DNA of 64,000 nt from an uncultured Clostridia bacterium (GTDB taxonomy: Bacteria > Bacillota > Clostridia > UBA1381), in NCBI GenBank assembly GCA_934476075.1, contig CAKSNH010000003.1:1-64000 (forward strand), in the 5' to 3' direction. Positions 7,319 through 15,883 of this stretch are shown here, one piece after another (within the stretch, counting starts at the first letter, position 1; every line of letters starts with the position of its first letter). The translations under genes were made by a program, and so were the position numbers. The notes below the pieces were generated by a model, which saw only the letters and a program-made list of their open reading frames with translations, was not told the origin of the DNA and did no database searches.

Positions 7319-8389
7319 ATGGAAATTATGTCCGCAAGAGAAGCGGCTGATAAGTGGGGCATCTCACAAAGACGAGTAGCTGTGCTTTGCTCTGAAAACA
7401 GAATTGTCGACGCTGAAATGGTAGGTAATATGTGGGTGATGCCGTCAAATGCAAAAAAGCCGATTGATGCAAGAAGTACAAGGTACAACAAGTCGGATGA
7501 AAAGACGGTTAAATCGTTTTTGAAATGGGCAGGCGGAAAAGGTCAGCTTTTGAAAGAGATTGGAAAGTATTACCCGTTTGAGGATGAAAATATAACAAAA
7601 TACGCAGAACCTTTTGTGGGCGGCGGAGCTGTGCTTTTTGATATTTTAAGTAAATACGATTTGAAAGAAATATATATCAGCGACATAAATGCCGAGCTTA
7701 TCAATACCTATCGCATTATCCGCAATGATATTGATGCCTTGGCTAGAATGCTTTCCGTTATGCAAACGGAGTTTGTCCCGATGGATACTGAAAGTCGTAA
7801 AGCGTATTATATGCAAAAGCGTGAGCGTTTTAATGATTTAAAAGTGAACGGTGATGAAAATATCAATATTGAAAAAGCGGCGTTGATGATTTTTTTGAAT
7901 AAAACCTGTTTTAACGGACTTTATCGAGTGAATAAAAAAGGACTTTTTAATGTACCTATGGGAGCATACAAAAATCCGCTTATCTGTGATGAAAAGAATT
8001 TGCGTGCGGTATCGGAAAAATTGCAAAATGTGAAAATTGTTTGCGGTGATTATAAAACTTCTGCCGATTTTATTGACGAAAATACCTTCGTATATTTTGA
8101 TCCGCCATATCGACCTATTACCGATACGGCAAGTTTTACCGCATATACGGAAAATCTGTTTAATGATGAAGAACAAATCGAACTTGCACATTTTGTTGAT
8201 GATATGCATAGAAAAGGGGCTAAAATAGTAATAAGCAATTCGGATCCCAAAAACTCAAATACGGAAGATGATTTCTTTGATAATATATATTCCGCTCATA
8301 AAATCAAGCGAGTTGAGGCTACACGAATGATTAATTGCAACAGCGAAGCAAGAGGAAAAATCAAAGAACTGCTTATATCAAATTTTTAA
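7319..8389 (+). CDS. Dam/DpnM-type adenine-N6 DNA methyltransferase with N-terminal HTH domain
   Basis: Residues 4-45 form a MerR/excisionase-like helix-turn-helix (AREAADKWGISQRRVAVLCSE). From about residue 62 follows a class D12 methylase: FLKWAGGKGQLL, the SAM-binding EPFVGGGAVLF (about 97-107) and the catalytic DPPY (261-264). This class methylates adenine, in DpnM and Dam within GATC, and the adjacent DpnII gene makes GATC the likely site. It protects host DNA from that endonuclease. At 356 residues it is longer than DpnM by the HTH part, which could repress its own promoter, where an inverted repeat straddles the -10 box. The ATG has AAGGAG nine bases upstream. First gene of a four-gene cassette. 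Confidence 0.92.
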   Translation: MEIMSAREAADKWGISQRRVAVLCSENRIVDAEMVGNMWVMPSNAKKPIDARSTRYNKSDEKTVKSFLKWAGGKGQLLKEIGKYYPFEDENITKYAEPFVGGGAVLFDILSKYDLKEIYISDINAELINTYRIIRNDIDALARMLSVMQTEFVPMDTESRKAYYMQKRERFNDLKVNGDENINIEKAALMIFLNKTCFNGLYRVNKKGLFNVPMGAYKNPLICDEKNLRAVSEKLQNVKIVCGDYKTSADFIDENTFVYFDPPYRPITDTASFTAYTENLFNDEEQIELAHFVDDMHRKGAKIVISNSDPKNSNTEDDFFDNIYSAHKIKRVEATRMINCNSEARGKIKELLISNF

Positions 8390-8404
8390 GGAGATTTTGG
8401 ACTT

Positions 8405-8941
8405 ATGATAAAGAATGGAAAAGGCGGCGGCAATACAAAAACCGGACTTGTATTTGAGGGTAAAACAGATTTGGCTACTTTCTTAAACAATCAAAAGGGG
8501 TATCGTGTTACAGATAACATTGTGTTTTATAATGATGAAAAAGTTGCTCGCATTTTTAAAAAGCATGGATTTTATAAGTTCTTGGAGGAAGTTGGGGTTG
8601 ATTGGGCAAAAATCATATCCAAAAAACTTCTGCCGGATGACAGCATCTATGTAATCGTGAATAATACGCTTTTTATTATCGAATGCAAGTATCAACAAGT
8701 GGCAGGCTCCGTTGATGAAAAATTACAAACCTGCGATTTTAAGAGAAAACAATATCAAAAATTGATGGCACAACTAAATATTGATGTGGAATACATATAT
8801 TTATTGTCAAATTGGTTTAAAAATCCTAAGTACAAAGATGTATTGGACTATATTATAAGTGTGCGTTGTCAGTATTACTTTGAATATATACCACTTACAA
8901 AATTAGGTTTGCCTGTACCCGATAATGCAGAGGAGGAGTAA
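8405..8941 (+). CDS. PD-(D/E)XK family nuclease within the DpnII cassette
   Basis: The 178-residue protein carries a literal nuclease motif: Pro77-Asp78, then 14 residues, then Glu93-Cys94-Lys95 (PDDSIYVIVNN ... IIECKYQ), followed by a helix with SVDEKL and CDFK. This is the core of PD-(D/E)XK restriction enzymes. No specific family was recognised. It lies 15 bases after the methylase and directly before dpnII with overlapping expression signals, so it is co-transcribed. Classical DpnII loci lack such a gene. It could be a second endonuclease protected by the methylase at 9805, a nickase, or an accessory repair-type nuclease. No enzymatic specificity can be read. Confidence 0.7.
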   Translation: MIKNGKGGGNTKTGLVFEGKTDLATFLNNQKGYRVTDNIVFYNDEKVARIFKKHGFYKFLEEVGVDWAKIISKKLLPDDSIYVIVNNTLFIIECKYQQVAGSVDEKLQTCDFKRKQYQKLMAQLNIDVEYIYLLSNWFKNPKYKDVLDYIISVRCQYYFEYIPLTKLGLPVPDNAEEE

Positions 8942-8944
8942 TTG

Positions 8945-9805
8945 ATGTCAAGGAATTTTAATACTTGGTTATCCGGATTTCGTGACAGTATCGCAGATTA
9001 CGGATATTATATAGATTTTGAAAAGGTACATAGAAATGTTGGAAATATAAAGGTTGAGCTTAATATTCTGAACTCACTTATTGGTTCTGACAATATTGAA
9101 GATGATTTTGAAAATTTGATTAAGAAATATCCCGAAGTGTTAAAATGTATTCCGTTGCTTTTGGCTGTACGGGCGAATGAGATATATGCCATTGATAGTG
9201 ATGGGGCGTTTACATATAATTTTAAGAAAGCTAATCTCGACTCAGAACAGTATAAGGTGTTTATGCGTAAAACAGGTTTGTTTGATTTGATATCTAATCA
9301 TATTGTGAACAACTTGGTTGACTATGCAACGGGTGTTGAAACAGGTTTGGATTCCAATGGTCGCAAAAATCGCGGCGGACATTTAATGGAAAACTTGGTT
9401 GAAAGTTTTATCAAAAAAGCGGGATTTGTAAAAGACGAAACATACTTTAAGGAAATGTACATTCATCAGATTACAGAAAAGTGGGACATTGATTTATCTG
9501 CAATTTCAAATCAAGGCAAAATGGAAAAACGCTTTGATTATGTAGTTAAGACAGATAATATGATATATGGTATAGAAACTAATTTTTACGGTAGCGGCGG
9601 CTCAAAACTCAACGAAACTGCTCGCAGCTATAAAACACTTGCTCTTGAAACCGATACAATAGACGGATTTACTTTTGTTTGGTTTACGGACGGCAAAGGC
9701 TGGACAAGTGCAAGGCACAACCTTGAAGAAACATTTGATGTTATGGAACACATTTATAATATTAACGATATGGAAAATGGGATAATTCAAGAGGTTTTTC
9801 AATAA
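8945..9805 (+). CDS. dpnII: DpnII/MboI-type restriction endonuclease (GATC)
   Basis: The 286-residue protein closely follows Streptococcus DpnII over its whole length: RNFNTWLSGFRDSIADYGYYIDFEKV at the start, LNILNSLIGSDNIEDDF, then VSNLVDYATGVE-like and DSNGRKNRGGHLMENLVESF, and ETNFYGSGGSKLNETARSYK near the end. DpnII cuts unmethylated GATC. The E-T-N and preceding Asp of the RFDYVVKT strand probably belong to the catalytic site. The in-frame TTG at 8942 is passed over because GGAGGAG sits six bases before the ATG at 8945. Its stop TAA overlaps the ATG of the next methylase by one base (TAATG), a sign of translational coupling. Confidence 0.93.
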   Translation: MSRNFNTWLSGFRDSIADYGYYIDFEKVHRNVGNIKVELNILNSLIGSDNIEDDFENLIKKYPEVLKCIPLLLAVRANEIYAIDSDGAFTYNFKKANLDSEQYKVFMRKTGLFDLISNHIVNNLVDYATGVETGLDSNGRKNRGGHLMENLVESFIKKAGFVKDETYFKEMYIHQITEKWDIDLSAISNQGKMEKRFDYVVKTDNMIYGIETNFYGSGGSKLNETARSYKTLALETDTIDGFTFVWFTDGKGWTSARHNLEETFDVMEHIYNINDMENGIIQEVFQ

Positions 9806-10554
9806 TGGCGGAAAAGAAAATAAAAAAGTGGGAGCCGGAAGATTTTGAACTTGAAATGACAACGCATTGGTCATTTCCAAAGCGCGGCGATTGGGCAACC
9901 CACGATGCAAAATGGCGTGGTAATTGGTCGCCGTATATACCAAGAAATATAATACTCAGATACTCACAAGAGGGAGATTTAATTCTCGATCAATTTGCCG
10001 GAGGTGGTACAACTCTCGTTGAAGCAAAACTTTTAAATCGTGATATAATCGGTGTTGACATAAATGATATTGCACTTGAAAGATGCCGAGAAAAGACGGA
10101 TTTTGAATATGAACCGGCAAAAGGAAAGGTATATATCAAAAAAGGCGATGCAAGAAATCTTGATTTTGTTCCTGATGAAAGTATAGATTTAATATGCACT
10201 CATCCGCCGTATGCTGATATTATCAAATACAGTGATGGCATAGACGGGGATTTGTCACAATTAAAAGTAAGAGATTTTCTTGAAGAAATGAAAAAGGTTG
10301 CGGCAGAGAGTTATCGTGTACTAAAAGCGGACAAGTTCTGTGCAGTTCTTATGGGAGACACACGTCAAAAAGGATGTATGATACCGATGTCATTTGAGGT
10401 TATGCGAATTTTTGAAGAGTCGGGATTTAAGCTAAAAGAGCTGATTATAAAAGAACAGCATAATTGCAGAGCAACGGGATATTGGAAAACAAATAGCGTG
10501 AAATATAACTTTTTGCTGATTGCACACGAGTATTTGTTTGTATTTAGAAAGTGA
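9805..10554 (+). CDS. Second DNA methyltransferase of the cassette
   Basis: The 249-residue protein has motif X-like WSPYIPRNIILRYS, the SAM-binding DQFAGGGTTLVEAKLL with GVDIND (about residues 54-80) and the catalytic loop THPPYADIIKYS (HPPY at 133-136). The order I before IV with motif X in front marks an amino-group methylase (N6-adenine or N4-cytosine). In the Streptococcus locus the second methylase DpnA acts on the same GATC; this protein has a different motif order, so it may instead protect the site of the nuclease at 8405. It overlaps dpnII by one base and ends the cassette. Confidence 0.85.
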   Translation: MAEKKIKKWEPEDFELEMTTHWSFPKRGDWATHDAKWRGNWSPYIPRNIILRYSQEGDLILDQFAGGGTTLVEAKLLNRDIIGVDINDIALERCREKTDFEYEPAKGKVYIKKGDARNLDFVPDESIDLICTHPPYADIIKYSDGIDGDLSQLKVRDFLEEMKKVAAESYRVLKADKFCAVLMGDTRQKGCMIPMSFEVMRIFEESGFKLKELIIKEQHNCRATGYWKTNSVKYNFLLIAHEYLFVFRK

Positions 10555-10718
10555 TTGCACAATTCGTTATTAAACAAGCAACATTAGAATGTTTTGACGA
10601 AAAGAAAGAATGATTTTGTGTTTGCTATTTGTTGATAAATTGGTTAAAGTAATTAAAAACTTATATCAATGATACAGATAAGTTGAGTCTATTAAATTGA
10701 AGAAATGAAGTGATAAAT

Positions 10719-13700
10719 ATGTCGGAAAGAAAATATCAGTTTGAACGATTGACACCTATTGACAATATGAATTTGGATGTTTACGAAGAGGCGATAGATT
10801 ATGTCTTTGATAATTCTGATATAAAGAATGTTGCGATTTCCGGCGCTTACAGTGCGGGTAAAAGTAGCGTCTTGGCTTCATACAAGAAAAAACACAGTAA
10901 TTTGCGCTTTCTGCATATTTCTCTCGCACATTTCAAATCTCCCGACCAAGAAGATGAGGCGGAAGTAAAGGAATCTGTATTAGAAGGTAAAATTCTCAAC
11001 CAACTAATACATCAAATTCCGTCAGAAAAGATACCTCAGACCAATTTCAGAGTAAAGAAAAAGGTAAACGCAAAAAGTGTTATAAGGCTAACAATCGGAG
11101 CGGTATTATTCCTCGTTTCCACTATTTATTTTTTCTGCTTCGATATGTGGAAAAACTATTTAAGCTCTCTACCTGACAACTGGTTCAAAACCATATTAAC
11201 ACCATCCACACATCAATACGCTTTGATGGTAGATGGAGTTTTAATGGTGGCTCTACTTTCATTTGTTGTATATAGATTGATAAGTATGCAGAAAAACAAA
11301 AATATCTTTCGCAAGCTGAACTTGAAAGGCAATGAAATCGAAATTTTTGAAGAAAGCGATGATTCTTATTTTGATAAATACCTCAACGAAGTATTGTATC
11401 TGTTTGAAAATGCAGATGCAGATGTAATTGTATTTGAAGATATGGATCGCTTTAATGCAAACAAAATTTTCGAGCGACTCCGTGAAGTAAATACACTTGC
11501 TAATATCCAATTGCAGAAAGAAAGCAAAAAGGTACTCCGCTTTTTCTATTTGCTCCGCGACGATATATTTGTTTCAAAAGACCGGACCAAGTTTTTTGAC
11601 TATATTATCCCGGTTGTTCCGGTTGTGGATAGTTCCAACTCATACGATCAGTTTATCTCTCATCTCAAAAGGGGCGGAATATTTGAGAAGTTCAGTGAAA
11701 GTTTTCTGCAAGGACTATCACTTTATATTGACGACATGCGTCTTTTGAAGAATATCTACAATGAATTTGTAGTTTATTACAACAGGTTGAATATTACTGA
11801 ACTTGATTGTAATAAAATGCTCGCCATTATTGCATACAAGAATCTGTTTCCACGCGATTTTGCTGATTTACAGCTTAATCATGGATTTGTATATACAATT
11901 TTTGATAGCAAAGATTTATTTATTGCACAAGAAACAGGAAAACTCTCCGAGAAAATATCCGAAAAAAGTAATGAAATCGATATGGCTAAAAACGAGCATT
12001 TCAAAACTATCGAAGAACTAAATGCTTACTTCGACACAAAAAAGCCGGTGGATTACTATGGGCGCAAAGGAAACCTATCAAACGAAAATCAAATTGAATA
12101 TACAAGTCGTAAGAAAGCGCTTGAAAATAGACTAAATAATACAACTTCTCAAATAGAAGATGAGAAATCCATTCTCGAGCGAGAACTTTTTTCGCTGAAA
12201 AACAAGCAATTGAAAGATATTATTACAAGAGATAACATTAACTTTATATTTAGCGTTACAAGCACAAATGAAATTGGAAAAGTAACAGAATTTAATGAGA
12301 TAAAGAGCAGCGAATACTTTGACCTCTTAAAATATTTGATTCGCAATGGGTACATCGATGAAACCTATGCCGACTATATGACTTATTTTTACGAGAATAG
12401 TCTTAGTCGTATTGATAAAACTTTCCTGCGCAGCGTAACTGATAAAAAGGCCAAAGAATACACCTATAAATTAAAAAATCCAAAGTTAGTTGTTTCACGC
12501 CTTAGATTAGTGGATTTTGATCAGGAGGAAACGCTCAATTTTGATTTGTTCACTTATTTGCTTCAAACTTCTCGTATAGACTATATCGAAAGATTGATTG
12601 ATCAACTGAAAGGCACAAAGAATTTCAAGTTTATTGGGGCTTATTTTGATGTGACAACAGAATTGCCAGCTTATATTAAATGCCTTAATATGAGATGGTC
12701 AGAAATCTTTTCAACAGCTCTTAACGAAAAGTTGTTGACCGAAAAGCAATTACGCAGGTATTCAATATTTTCTCTTTACTACTCTGACGATGAGATTGTT
12801 AAACTGATAAATAAAGATAATTGTCTGTGTGATTATATTTCTAATGCACGCGACTACCTTGCAATAGATAATCCTGAAATTGACAGGCTGATTCAGCGCT
12901 TCATTCTACTTGGCGTATGCTTTATAGGTTTTGATTATTTAGAACTGAACAATGAGTTGTTTCAAGCTGTCTATGAGGAATCTTTGTATGAAATCAATGT
13001 AGAAAATCTGCAACTCATTCAAGGAGAAATCTTGGGGGCAAAGAATGAAGATGACTTCATCCACAAGAATTATACGATTTTATGTTCAAATCCAGATTCC
13101 GCAATAACCCAATATATTAATCGAAATATCAATGAGTATTTTGATGTTATTTTGAAAATAAGCAATGGAACGATCTGTGATGAAGAAAATGTAGCTGTTG
13201 ATGTATTAAATAATACCAATCTCACTAATGAGCATAAACAATACTATATCTCTGGTCTGCGGACAATAATTACTTCTATAAAAGGAATTGCGGATAGTTC
13301 CCTGTGGTCATCCTTATTGGACACCGGGATAGTACAGTATTCAGAATGTAACATTATGGAGTGCTTTAATGCCATAAGTCTAAATGAAAGCGTTATTTCT
13401 TATATTAACAGTTCTGATATCGATTTGGATTTTTCGAAGACGGAATATGATGAAAAGGCTAAAGAAAAATTATTCGATAGCGTGGTTATCTGCAATAATC
13501 TTGACAACTCAAAGTACGAACAAATATTGGTGTCATTGAAGTTTGTTTATGATAAATTCGATATCGTAGAGGTCTCAGATGATAAGGTTGCTATTTTAAT
13601 CGATACCGACATTGTCAGAATGACAGCTGATAACTTAAAATTTATGCGTGAAAACTATCCAAATCGAAAAGATTATTTCATTGGTAAGAACATAGAAAAA

Positions 13701-14327
13701 TATGTTGAAATAATGGACGACACCCTGTTTTCACTGGAAGAATTATTGGCAATACTTACTTGGAATATTAGTGATGAATTAAAAATAAGATTGCTTGGAT
13801 TTTCAGATGAAGAAATATCGATAATTGGAAAGAATTATTCTCCTGTAGTATGTCTACATGTTCTCAACAACAATTTTGCGCAGGCTGATTTACCTGAATT
13901 ATTTTCATCATTCGAACAATGGGATAATTCTGTTCAGGCAAAAATTTTTGATTATGCTGTAAGATATATAGCAAACATTATTGATGACCCAAATTCCGCT
14001 TCTACAGAGTTGAAAAACAACCTACTCCGTTCAAAAAGATTGAATCGGGATGAGAGGATCGCTCTTTTCATAGCAATGATGCCCGGTCTATGCGAAAAAA
14101 GTATAAAGGAATTCCTTACTTTGTTTAACTTAACGGACTATCTCAAAATATTTGATACTCGCAGTAGACCGAAGTTTGAAATCAATGATGAAAATGAAAA
14201 ACTACTTGTTGCCTTTAAGGAAGCTGGCATGATCGATAATTATGAAGAAAGTTCTGAAAAAGAGGGATATTACAAAATCATAAGACCCAAACCAACAGTA
14301 AAGACACTGCCAAAAGAACTATTGTAA
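10719..14327 (+). CDS. YobI-type membrane P-loop NTPase, candidate defence protein
   Basis: The 1202-residue protein begins with a P-loop domain: Walker A GAYSAGKSS at 42-50, then two membrane helices (about 123-143 and 168-188) inserted before Walker B DVIVFEDMDRF at 235-245. This layout is that of the YobI ATPase family, found in variable regions of Firmicutes genomes and related to KAP/STAND-type NTPases. The remaining 800 residues are helical, repeat-like and have a coiled coil near 410-510; they may sense or hold a target. It lies just downstream of the restriction cassette in a mobile element, so a role in phage defence is inferred, not shown. The ATG at 10719 has only a weak AAGTGAT site; GTG at 10710 is the alternative. 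Confidence 0.8.
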   Translation: MSERKYQFERLTPIDNMNLDVYEEAIDYVFDNSDIKNVAISGAYSAGKSSVLASYKKKHSNLRFLHISLAHFKSPDQEDEAEVKESVLEGKILNQLIHQIPSEKIPQTNFRVKKKVNAKSVIRLTIGAVLFLVSTIYFFCFDMWKNYLSSLPDNWFKTILTPSTHQYALMVDGVLMVALLSFVVYRLISMQKNKNIFRKLNLKGNEIEIFEESDDSYFDKYLNEVLYLFENADADVIVFEDMDRFNANKIFERLREVNTLANIQLQKESKKVLRFFYLLRDDIFVSKDRTKFFDYIIPVVPVVDSSNSYDQFISHLKRGGIFEKFSESFLQGLSLYIDDMRLLKNIYNEFVVYYNRLNITELDCNKMLAIIAYKNLFPRDFADLQLNHGFVYTIFDSKDLFIAQETGKLSEKISEKSNEIDMAKNEHFKTIEELNAYFDTKKPVDYYGRKGNLSNENQIEYTSRKKALENRLNNTTSQIEDEKSILERELFSLKNKQLKDIITRDNINFIFSVTSTNEIGKVTEFNEIKSSEYFDLLKYLIRNGYIDETYADYMTYFYENSLSRIDKTFLRSVTDKKAKEYTYKLKNPKLVVSRLRLVDFDQEETLNFDLFTYLLQTSRIDYIERLIDQLKGTKNFKFIGAYFDVTTELPAYIKCLNMRWSEIFSTALNEKLLTEKQLRRYSIFSLYYSDDEIVKLINKDNCLCDYISNARDYLAIDNPEIDRLIQRFILLGVCFIGFDYLELNNELFQAVYEESLYEINVENLQLIQGEILGAKNEDDFIHKNYTILCSNPDSAITQYINRNINEYFDVILKISNGTICDEENVAVDVLNNTNLTNEHKQYYISGLRTIITSIKGIADSSLWSSLLDTGIVQYSECNIMECFNAISLNESVISYINSSDIDLDFSKTEYDEKAKEKLFDSVVICNNLDNSKYEQILVSLKFVYDKFDIVEVSDDKVAILIDTDIVRMTADNLKFMRENYPNRKDYFIGKNIEKYVEIMDDTLFSLEELLAILTWNISDELKIRLLGFSDEEISIIGKNYSPVVCLHVLNNNFAQADLPELFSSFEQWDNSVQAKIFDYAVRYIANIIDDPNSASTELKNNLLRSKRLNRDERIALFIAMMPGLCEKSIKEFLTLFNLTDYLKIFDTRSRPKFEINDENEKLLVAFKEAGMIDNYEESSEKEGYYKIIRPKPTVKTLPKELL

Positions 14328-14606
14328 TTTTAGATTCACTCAAAGATGTACGTGAAAAGCATAGCTACAAAGATTATATTCTCTCAAGATTGTGCAAAAA
14401 AGTATGTTCCTATCACGAAAGATTGACTTTATAAACAAAACCGTTTATGATTTATTGCTATTGTTACAGTTGTCAAGTATGTGTTATCAAAATCAGTAAC
14501 GAAATGATAATGTTTGAAAAGCAATCAGTTGTCCTCCGCAAATAACACACATGCAACAAAAATGAGCAAAAACCCCGTAAAATCGGGCTTTTATGAGGGT
14601 GAAATG
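14328..14606. other. Right end of the integrative element, non-coding
   Basis: No gene is seen. The 18-mer at 14543-14560 resembles 3347-3364 near the left end and is a likely integrase arm site. A weak terminator-like hairpin CCCCG/CGGGC lies near 14574-14589. Confidence 0.5.
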
Positions 14607-14621
14607 TTCTCAAAGAGATAA
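14607..14621 (+). repeat. attR, 15-bp core direct repeat
   Basis: Identical to the end of rpsI (TTCTCAAAGAGATAA), but here without the rest of the gene. Sequence to its right should be the original rpsI downstream region. Confidence 0.88.
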
Positions 14622-14645
14622 TTATTATCGAATTACAAATATTGC

Positions 14646-14679
14646 AAAAACCCTCAAAGCCTTGTGTTTTGGGGGTTTT
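14646..14679 (+). terminator. Displaced terminator of the rplM-rpsI operon
   Basis: Arms AAAAACCCTCAAA (14646-14658) and TTTTGGGGGTTTT (14667-14679) pair almost fully. It lies 25 bases right of attR, so before insertion it would have closed the ribosomal operon. Confidence 0.7.
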
Positions 14680-14689
14680 CTTGTGTTGT

Positions 14690-15315
14690 AAATTATGATT
14701 TGTTGAGATGATGTACACAATAAATGCACTATACTCGCATTGCCACTGAACTCACCCTTACCCACTAAACTCGGACAACGTCAGTAACACTACACTTTCA
14801 TTCATACCTACGTCCGCACTTTCTCACTAAACTCACCCACAGGACACGCAAAAAGCGTATATCTACATTCAGTGGGCACAGAGGGTATGCCGTATCTATG
14901 CTTTGTTTGTGTATTATGTGTACTCACAACTTACTGCAAGCACTACGCTTGGACGGCACAAAATTCATGCGTCTAGGCAATAAATGAATTTTGCCGACAT
15001 CGTGGGAACAACTATATTGCAATAGCTTTGCAGCGTGTGGGTCAAGGGTGTCCCTTGCGGACTTTTCCGTTTGCTTTGTGGACGTGGACAAAGCGAACTC
15101 CAAAGGGTTCGTTAGAATTTGATAATGTCTATACTCATGGGGAAGTGAAACGTCCCCGTCACTAAATGGGGACAACGTCAGTTGCACTAAATTTTGATGT
15201 TATCTATATTCAAATAGAACGTTAAACTTTGATAACATCAGTCGCACTACATTTGGATTTTAGCTACACTTGAACAGAACGCTAAACATATCAATCACCC
15301 CTACAACTCATAATT
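14690..15315 (-). repeat. Structured dispersed repeat, copy A
   Basis: Read on the reverse strand, this ~600-bp unit matches copy B (40400-40986). It has short repeated subunits around TAGTGCRACTGACGTTGTC and GTTTAGTG at both ends, and a highly similar core (14880-15120). In the core two hairpins are conserved: 15069-15079/15088-15098 and 14955-14968/14984-14995. The sequence differences from copy B include changes on both sides of the same base pair. The ends resemble inverted repeats: AATTATGAGTTGT at 15315-15303 and CTCAACAAATCATAATTT at the other end. It borders a truncated dpaA. Confidence 0.8.
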
Positions 15316-15722
15316 CATATCCTTACCGCTAACACAGTAGGTATTGCGTTTTGCACCATCAATTCTTCACGCATAAAATAATCGGAATAATTAATCCCGT
15401 ACGAGTCCATCTCGCCACGCAAATATTCGCTTATTCTTCCGCCGAGCAAAACGCTCTCTTTCGGCATATTTTCCAGAATGTCTTTAATATAAATCGTGTC
15501 TTTGCCGAGTGGAGTGTTCACAGATGTATTATCGTAGCTTACGGGCAAAGGCAAAATGACAACATCACTTTTTGCCAAGTCCGAAATGTCATATTCGCTA
15601 TCGCTTTCTTCCATGTCAAATCCGGCTGTCTTTACACTAAACCCGTCTTTTTCCAAAAATTCCGCTAAAATCTTCTGCCTTAAATCTCCGCCTATAACAG
15701 AAATAGAAACTGTACCGCTCAT
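15315..15722 (-). pseudogene. dpaA: Truncated dipicolinate synthase subunit A
   Basis: The 135 residues match only the N-terminal domain of DpaA/SpoVFA: SVIGGDLRQKILAEFL, DVVILPLPVSYDNTSVNTPLG, ESVLLGGRISEYL and finally REELMVQNAIPTV. Full-length proteins are about 290-300 residues and continue from IPTVEG into an NAD-binding domain; here homology stops at about 15333 and a stop follows six codons later, at the edge of structured repeat copy A. The partner dpaB is absent. DpaAB make dipicolinic acid in the mother cell of sporulating cells. The ATG at 15722 has AAGGAGG nine bases upstream. The remnant suggests repeat-linked loss; another gene copy elsewhere cannot be excluded. Confidence 0.8.
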
Positions 15723-15883
15723 TCCGTTCATTCCTCCTTAATACTAACATTTCGCTGCAATATATAATATAATATGTAAATAAGTAAATTATGGTGAAAA
15801 TAAATATAAAAAGATTTTGACGAACTTAATAATATATGTTAGAATAATTATATAAGTAAATTATCAAGGGGGTATATCGCATT

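Larger units (their letters stand above)
3239..14621. mobile_element. 11.4-kb integrative element at the 3' end of rpsI, carrying restriction and YobI cargo
   Basis: The boundaries are set by a 15-bp direct repeat, TTCTCAAAGAGATAA: at the left it is the end of rpsI (3239-3253), at the right it stands alone (14607-14621), followed by a terminator that fits the end of a ribosomal protein operon. The integrase gene is at the left end. Near both ends is a similar 18-mer (3347-3364 and 14543-14560, 16 of 18 identical), likely arm-type integrase sites. Content: integrase, repressor, small HTH, replication-like, TnpV and MobC genes, then a two-nuclease two-methylase restriction cassette and a YobI-type ATPase. 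No relaxase or conjugation genes were seen, so it is at most mobilisable. Confidence 0.9.

Noticed and set aside
8405..8941. Controller (C) protein of the restriction system
   Set aside because: It has no helix-turn-helix; the PD...ECK motif and length fit a nuclease.
14473..14718. Reverse-strand open frame over attR
   Set aside because: It crosses the element boundary and the displaced terminator and has no start signal.
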